Origin: Neobacillus sp. SuZ13
Lineage (GTDB): Bacteria; Bacillota; Bacilli; Bacillales; Cytobacillaceae
Assembly: GCF_030123365.1 (NCBI RefSeq)
Contig: NZ_CP126107.1
Coordinates: 1,039,501-1,103,500, forward strand
Length of the DNA stretch: 64,000 nt
Direction: 5' to 3'
Under the pieces are notes generated by a model that was given only the letters and a program-made list of their open reading frames with translations, made no database searches and had not been told where the DNA came from. This document shows, in pieces, positions 59,368 through 64,000 of the stretch. Both the position numbers and the translations under genes were made by a program. How positions within the stretch are numbered: position 1 is the stretch's first letter; every line of letters starts with the position of its first letter.

Positions 59368-60423
59368 GTGAACAGGATTTTTATGCTTATGACATTCATT
59401 GGAGTGCCGCTGTCCGTTATTGGCTCACTGTTGCATTGGTCAAATATTGTTTTATTTATTATCTACTGCTTAACAATCGTGGCACTTGCCAGTTATATGG
59501 GAAGGGCAACTGAAAGTCTAGCAATTGTTGCGGGGCCGAGGATTGGCGGACTGTTAAATGCAACCTTCGGAAATGCAGTCGAACTTATTATTTCAATCTT
59601 TTCGTTGAAAGCCGGGCTTGTTGGAATTGTTCTCGCCTCACTAACAGGTTCCGTGTTAGGAAACTTACTACTTGTGGCCGGGCTTTCGTTCTTTATAGGG
59701 GGCTTAAAATTTAAGCGTCAATCATTTAATGTCTACGATGCTAGGCATAATTCAGGGTTGTTGATGTTTGCGGTTATCATTGCTTTTGTTATCCCTGAAG
59801 TTTTTTCTATTAATATGAATGAGACAAAAACTCTTTCCTTAAGTATTGGGATTTCAGTCATTTTGATCATCCTTTATCTGGCCGCCTTATTTTTTAAGTT
59901 GGTTACCCATCGAGGCGTATACCAGCCTAGTACTGAAAAAGCCGCACATGAAGAAGAAGAACCAGAATGGGGAAAAGGGAAAGCCATTGCTGTTCTTTTC
60001 ATTGCAACAATAGCAGTCGCTTACATTTCCGAGCACCTAGTTCATACGTTTGAGTATGTAGGAGAAACACTTGGTTGGTCTGAATTGTTTATCGGTGTCA
60101 TTATCGTGGCTATAGTAGGGAATGCAGCCGAACATGCATCTGCCATTGTCATGGCATTTAAAAACAAAATGGATATTGCCGTTGAAATTGCGATTGGTTC
60201 TACATTGCAGGTGGCCATGTTCGTATTACCTGTTCTTGTGCTTGTATCACTTTTCTTTGATACTACTATGCCACTGCTATTTAGCTGGCAAGAGCTAATT
60301 GCGATGGTGTCATCGGTACTCCTTATGGTTGTTATCTCGAACGACGGTGAATCCAATTGGTTCGAAGGGTTAACACTACTCGCTGCCTATTTGATTATGG
60401 GAATTGGCTTCTACTTACTCTAG
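59368..60423 (+). CDS. yfkE: Calcium/proton antiporter, CAX family (YfkE-like)
   Basis: 351 residues, GTG start with GGAGGG. There are eleven hydrophobic segments and two inverted CaCA repeats, each with an acidic helix: FGNAVELIISIF (near 72) and VGNAAEHASAIVMA (near 250). An acidic loop (HEEEEPEWGKG) separates the halves. The length and pattern match B. subtilis YfkE (ChaA), which exports Ca2+ in exchange for protons. Confidence 0.92.
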   Translation: MNRIFMLMTFIGVPLSVIGSLLHWSNIVLFIIYCLTIVALASYMGRATESLAIVAGPRIGGLLNATFGNAVELIISIFSLKAGLVGIVLASLTGSVLGNLLLVAGLSFFIGGLKFKRQSFNVYDARHNSGLLMFAVIIAFVIPEVFSINMNETKTLSLSIGISVILIILYLAALFFKLVTHRGVYQPSTEKAAHEEEEPEWGKGKAIAVLFIATIAVAYISEHLVHTFEYVGETLGWSELFIGVIIVAIVGNAAEHASAIVMAFKNKMDIAVEIAIGSTLQVAMFVLPVLVLVSLFFDTTMPLLFSWQELIAMVSSVLLMVVISNDGESNWFEGLTLLAAYLIMGIGFYLL

Positions 60424-60433
60424 TTATTGTAAA

Positions 60434-60475
60434 AAATAAAGACTCTAAGCCCGGTGGCATAGAGTCTTTATTATT
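60434..60475 (+). terminator. Intrinsic terminator after yfkE
   Basis: AATAAAGACTCTA-N13-TAGAGTCTTTATT, a 13-bp stem. Confidence 0.85.
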
Positions 60476-60812
60476 AAATTTAAGTTTCATTTCCATTCTT
60501 CAATGTACGGGGTTAATCGTCAAGCTTGGGCTATTATGATAAAATAACCATTTAGTAGGGTAAAAATCAATCGCTTTTCTTTGGGCCATCAATCACCAAC
60601 CTTCATGTTTATTTAGATACATGAACACGAGTGTTGAATCTCATATAAGACGGGAATCCCAACCTCCTTATGGATAATAAGTAATGGAAGCAGATTGATT
60701 ACGGCCCTCCTTTGTTGATAAGTTAAGTATATTATAGTATTTAATTTTAATTTTGTAAATGTTCTGAATATTACAATTGTGTTACTTTTTTCTTAACTTT
60801 AAGGAGCGACTA
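60476..60812. other. 337-base spacer with a possible minus-strand leader or 22-codon ORF
   Basis: No plus-strand gene is present. On the minus strand there are two AGGAGG-like sites, a small hairpin (TTCATGT...ACATGAA near 60602-60626) and a 22-codon frame at 60588-60520 starting MAQRKAIDFYPTKWLF. None is convincing as a gene; the stretch could hold a small RNA. The last 30 bases carry the RBS of the yczE-like gene. Confidence 0.35.
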
Positions 60813-61430
60813 ATGAGACTATTAATTCGGTTTTTATTTTTCATTTTTGGACTTACTATTATGACTTTTGGTGTCTGTATGACCATTGAAGTGGCGGATA
60901 TTGGTGTTGGTGCATGGGATGCTCTTAATGTCGCCTTAACTGAAAAGGTAGGTTTATCAGTAGGAAAATGGGTAATGATTGATGGGGCTTTTTTAGTCAT
61001 AGTGGTCTCTCTCTTATTAAAGAAAAGACCTGATCTTCTTTCACTTCTAACGATAATAATCATAGGTTCATTAGTTGATTTTTGGTTAGGAACTGTTTTT
61101 GATTTATTTCAAGTCAATCAACTTATCCCTAAAATAGTTATGCTATTAGTAGGAATCTTGATTATCGGATTTGGTGCAGCTATATACATTCAGGCAAAAT
61201 TCCCTCAAAGCCCCATTGATAATTTTATGTTAGCCATTAAAGAACGTTTTCGAGTTAATTTAATGGTTGCCAAAACCATTGGAGAGATTACAGCATTGAT
61301 CCCTGCCTTTTTACTACATGGACCTATCTCATACGGTACCATTATTATTACATTCACTGTAGGAACTGCGATCCAATTGTTCTTTCCATTTTTTGAAAAA
61401 TTAATGTTACGACTACAGATGAAATATTGA
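60813..61430 (+). CDS. YczE/YyaS family membrane protein
   Basis: 205 residues with five membrane segments (RFLFFIFGLTIMTFGVCMTI; VGAWDALNVALTEKVGLSVG; SPIDNFMLAIKER). The GxGAWDxL and SPxDNxM motifs fit the YczE/YitT-like family. In B. subtilis, YczE affects surfactin/bacillaene production; the biochemical role is unknown. The ATG at 60813 has AAGGAG seven bases upstream; the ATG at 60777 is rejected. Confidence 0.82.
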   Translation: MRLLIRFLFFIFGLTIMTFGVCMTIEVADIGVGAWDALNVALTEKVGLSVGKWVMIDGAFLVIVVSLLLKKRPDLLSLLTIIIIGSLVDFWLGTVFDLFQVNQLIPKIVMLLVGILIIGFGAAIYIQAKFPQSPIDNFMLAIKERFRVNLMVAKTIGEITALIPAFLLHGPISYGTIIITFTVGTAIQLFFPFFEKLMLRLQMKY

Positions 61431-61518
61431 AATTCCTTGCTGAGATGGATAAAAATAATCAACTCCGAAAAAACTATTAGCAGACTGATTAATGCTATTA
61501 GTGAAAGGAGTTTAACTC

Positions 61519-62328
61519 GTGAAGAAAAATGTCACTATCCTGATGACACTGCTATTAATGTTAACTTTTATTCCCTCAGCCTTCGCACAAAAGGGTCAAG
61601 CGCAAAAAGTTTCGGTAAAATATCAGGTCCCAGCTTCGGTTCGAAATATTACTAAGGAGAATACCTATCCAAATTCGACACAGGATCTGCCATTACTACA
61701 ACCAAGTGATTTAACTAAAAAGTTGATTAACTCATCAAAGGTAAAAATCGAAAACCCTGATCTAATCCGAATGCTAAATGAATCGAGTATCAATAGCACA
61801 CCTTTTGCGATTGGCTATCGTGCCATCGTCTATTTAGGTCAGTGGCCCTTAAATTACGAATCATCGGAAACTTCTCCGAATTGGGAGTTTCAAAAAATAA
61901 ACACCAATTATTTTGATAATCGCGGCGGCAAAGTCCCATATCAAATCAAGTATGTTCAGGAGTCGCAAAAGATTATCAGAGGCGGGCTGACTGCTAAAAT
62001 TGCGAGTGCAGAAGCGGTGAAAAAAATGATGCTTTTAAAGGCAATGGAAAAAACACATCTTCCGCTTGCATTCGATACGATTATTGGCGCCGGCACGAAG
62101 AACGACCATATTTATAACATTCCACCGAATCGGTTGGGCTACTTATATGCCTATGCACCAGGTGTGAATGAAAAAGGTAAAGTAACCTACGGTGAAGTCT
62201 ATTTAATGCTAAAGGGCAGCAAAAAGTTTATCGTAATTAAAAATGTCACCTCTCAAGGAATCGGTGCATGGATCCCGGTTCAAGATTATGTATCCTTTGG
62301 ATTTGCAGCGTCAGAACGACCACGCTAA
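61519..62328 (+). CDS. yfkD: YfkD family secreted protein
   Basis: 269 residues, GTG start with AAAGGAG. A signal peptide (about 1-23, ending SAFAQ) precedes a unique domain (FAIGYRAIVYLGQWPLNYES; GWPL-type core, then VPYQIKYVQESQKIIRGGL). It matches what I recall of B. subtilis YfkD, a conserved exported protein of unknown function. Nearby yfkE-, yfkH- and yfkK-like genes support the name. A terminator follows. Confidence 0.82.
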   Translation: MKKNVTILMTLLLMLTFIPSAFAQKGQAQKVSVKYQVPASVRNITKENTYPNSTQDLPLLQPSDLTKKLINSSKVKIENPDLIRMLNESSINSTPFAIGYRAIVYLGQWPLNYESSETSPNWEFQKINTNYFDNRGGKVPYQIKYVQESQKIIRGGLTAKIASAEAVKKMMLLKAMEKTHLPLAFDTIIGAGTKNDHIYNIPPNRLGYLYAYAPGVNEKGKVTYGEVYLMLKGSKKFIVIKNVTSQGIGAWIPVQDYVSFGFAASERPR

Positions 62329-62330
62329 AA

Positions 62331-62364
62331 GCTGACTCCTGATTACAGGAGTCTTTTCTTTTTT
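62331..62364 (+). terminator. Intrinsic terminator after yfkD
   Basis: GACTCCTG-ATTA-CAGGAGTC (62334-62353) followed by TTTTCTTTTTT. Confidence 0.85.
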
Positions 62365-62451
62365 AAAAAGTTGGGCAAAATATTATTAATCGATTGTCAA
62401 AGCAGCAATTTTTCGATAGGATGAGAACGTTAGCGAAAGGAGTGAAACAAT

Positions 62452-62649
62452 TTGGGTAGTCCGATTGAAGATAAAAATACACAAGTGAATTTTTTAAAAC
62501 AACGTTTAAACATGTTCATTGATGTCCTCGATGCCATTGATCCAGAAGATACGGATCTTGAAGATATTGACCGCTTAATTTCGATGTTAGATGATATGGA
62601 ATCAAAATGCAGGGAATTTAATAACCGTGAAGTGAGTGAGTCTGTTTAA
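62452..62649 (+). CDS. SE1561-family small acidic protein
   Basis: 65 residues, TTG start with AAAGGAG. A helical, acidic protein (NFLKQRLNMFIDVLDAIDPE, then DTDLEDIDRLISMLDDME), the pattern of the SE1561 family of Firmicute proteins. No function is known. The 3' CAACAGGCTCTTTTT may be a weak terminator. Confidence 0.78.
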   Translation: MGSPIEDKNTQVNFLKQRLNMFIDVLDAIDPEDTDLEDIDRLISMLDDMESKCREFNNREVSESV

Positions 62650-62680
62650 CCAACAGGCTCTTTTTAATGGGGTTAGAAAG

Positions 62681-62770
62681 GTGAATCCAATATTTACATG
62701 GGGATTTCCTCGATTATCCTGGCAGCGGTTGCAAGCTAATCCTTTAATTCTAATGGTTATAGGAGTATAA
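62681..62770 (+). CDS. Possible 29-residue small protein
   Basis: GTG at 62681 with a GGGG about nine bases upstream opens a frame reading MNPIFTWGFPRLSWQRLQAN followed by a short hydrophobic end. It lies in the 188-base gap before the fumarase gene. The RBS is mediocre and the length short; it may be chance. Confidence 0.25.
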   Translation: MNPIFTWGFPRLSWQRLQANPLILMVIGV

Positions 62771-62837
62771 TATAAGCGTGCAAAAATTGTAAAATTGAAA
62801 AATATTAATGGGGAACATGGGGAGAGGGGTACTCGAA

Positions 62838-64000
62838 TTGAATATTTCTAAATTTCAAGAAAGCATGTACAAGCTAGTCGTTGAAACATCAACAAAACTT
62901 CCTAAGGACGTCCGCCGAGCTGTTAAACGGGCTAAGGAAAATGAAAATGCGGGTACAAGTGCCGCAATGAGCCTTGCGACAATCACAAATAATATCAAGA
63001 TGGCAGACGATCAAGTTTCACCCATCTGTCAGGACACTGGTTTACCAACCTTTAAAATTAAAACGCCAGTAGGTGTGAATCAATTAGAAATTAAAGAAGC
63101 GATTCGTAATGCCATTGTGTTGGCAACAAAAGAAGGGAAGCTTCGCCCGAACTCGGTCGATTCCCTAACTGGTGAAAACAGTGGCGACAATCTTGGTGCA
63201 GGCGTACCTGTTATCAAATTTGACCAATGGGAAAAAGATTATATCGACGTTCGTCTGATTTTAAAAGGCGGCGGTTGTGAAAATAAAAACATTCAATACA
63301 GCCTTCCATGTGAATTAGACGGACTAGGCCGTGCTGGACGTGACCTTGATGGAATTCGTAAGTGCATTATGCATTCTGTCTACCAGGCTCAAGGCCAAGG
63401 CTGCAGCGCTGGCTTTATCGGTGTTGGTATTGGCGGCGACCGTTCTTCTGGATACGATTTAGCGAAAGAACAGTTATTCCGTTCTGTGGAAGATGTGAAC
63501 CCAAATGAAGACCTTCGTAAGTTAGAAGAGTATGTAATGGAAAACGCTAATAAATTAGGAATCGGCACCATGGGCTTCGGTGGTGAAGCAACCCTTTTAG
63601 GCTGTAAAGTGGGCGTCATGAACCGTATTCCTGCAAGTTTCTATGTTTCGGTTGCCTACAATTGCTGGGCATTCCGTCGTTTAGGTGTAAGTGTAAACGC
63701 GGAGACTGGTGAAATCAACGAATGGATGTATCAAGATGGGGAATTCATTGATTTTGCTGAAGGAGAAGCAGCTGTACAGGAAACGGCAGCTACATCTGAA
63801 GGGGTTATCACTTTGGAAGCGCCAATATCTGAAGAACAAATCCGTTCTCTTAAAGTAGGCGATGTCGTTCAAATTAATGGTTTGATGTACACTGGCCGTG
63901 ATGCAATTCATAAGTATTTAAGCGATCATGACGCACCAGTAGATTTAAATGGACAAGTTATTTATCATTGCGGTCCGGTTATGTTAAAAGACGAGGCCGG
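62838..64000 (+). CDS. Class I (iron-sulfur) fumarate hydratase, 3' end outside window
   Basis: 387 codons are in the window with no stop. TTG start with GAGAGGGG eight bases upstream. The three Cys expected to hold the [4Fe-4S] cluster are visible in SPICQDTGLP, GGGCENKNI and GQGCSAGFIG. The sequence runs from the alpha domain into the beta domain (LKVGDVVQINGLMYTGRDAI, then HKYL), so it is the fused single-chain form. It interconverts fumarate and malate in the TCA cycle and is oxygen-sensitive. Bacilli usually use class II FumC, so this may be an additional enzyme. Confidence 0.9.
   Translation, partial: MNISKFQESMYKLVVETSTKLPKDVRRAVKRAKENENAGTSAAMSLATITNNIKMADDQVSPICQDTGLPTFKIKTPVGVNQLEIKEAIRNAIVLATKEGKLRPNSVDSLTGENSGDNLGAGVPVIKFDQWEKDYIDVRLILKGGGCENKNIQYSLPCELDGLGRAGRDLDGIRKCIMHSVYQAQGQGCSAGFIGVGIGGDRSSGYDLAKEQLFRSVEDVNPNEDLRKLEEYVMENANKLGIGTMGFGGEATLLGCKVGVMNRIPASFYVSVAYNCWAFRRLGVSVNAETGEINEWMYQDGEFIDFAEGEAAVQETAATSEGVITLEAPISEEQIRSLKVGDVVQINGLMYTGRDAIHKYLSDHDAPVDLNGQVIYHCGPVMLKDEA

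Noticed and set aside
1..64000. CRISPR arrays, tRNA or rRNA genes, prophage or IS elements
   Set aside because: No regularly spaced short direct repeats, cloverleaf-like sequences, rRNA motifs, transposases, integrases or phage structural genes were seen on either strand.

Overview
This window comes from the chromosome of a low-GC, endospore-forming Firmicute of the Bacillaceae. The evidence is AGGAGG-type ribosome binding sites, frequent GTG and TTG starts, short U-tailed terminators, a SinI/SinR pair, Lia and Efe operons of Bacillus type, and a yfkK-yfkH-zosA-yfkE-yfkD neighbourhood resembling the Bacillus subtilis yfk region. No rRNA, tRNA, prophage, IS element or CRISPR array was seen. 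The genus cannot be fixed from the sequence alone; a Bacillus/Neobacillus-like organism is an inference.

Region 1 (1-2.9 kb) holds the end of a sensor kinase, a membrane HD-GYP c-di-GMP phosphodiesterase, a 23-residue peptide gene (basic N-terminus, CWWCGFFG C-terminus) that overlaps the HD-GYP stop codon, and a PqqD-like/M50 membrane peptidase. It looks like a minimal, possibly undescribed ribosomal peptide maturation or signalling unit. Region 2 (3-11.1 kb) is a redox operon: NarI/DsrM-type cytochrome b, NasC-like molybdopterin reductase, four-cluster ferredoxin, Tat-exported Rieske protein and three small proteins. A regulatory set follows: two soluble HisKA_3 kinases, a LuxR-type response regulator and an NreA-like GAF protein. 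Region 3 (11-31 kb) is mostly housekeeping: glutaminyl-tRNA synthetase, a dehydrogenase, NapH-like and SCP2 proteins, a WG-repeat protein, a KynB-like hydrolase, YfmL helicase, an amidase, a YhfW-like oxidoreductase and a LysM-CAP protein. The lia envelope-stress genes end this region, with a palindromic repeat inserted between liaIH and liaFSR.

Region 4 (31-45 kb) has a Fur-box-controlled efeOBU iron-uptake operon, a flippase, an orphan ECF sigma factor, a long aromatic amino acid hydroxylase, BI-1, MscL, a LuxR regulator and a three-gene operon with DUF6230 and DUF6114 proteins, better known from actinomycetes. Region 5 (44-52 kb, mainly minus strand) has an M29 aminopeptidase, an MFS transporter and topoisomerase III, plus hutH behind a leader hairpin. 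Region 6 (52-53 kb) is the clearest regulatory surprise: a class I c-di-GMP (GEMM-I) riboswitch directly in front of a sinI gene that converges on sinR. Region 7 (53-64 kb) has methionine aminopeptidase, the yfk-like genes and a fumarase cut by the window end.

Two families of intergenic palindromic repeats recur: four copies of about 150-160 bp, and two copies of an element ending in GGCTGTGTTAA-type inverted repeats. Starts were moved from the longest ORF to the codon with the best-placed Shine-Dalgarno sequence wherever the two disagreed.
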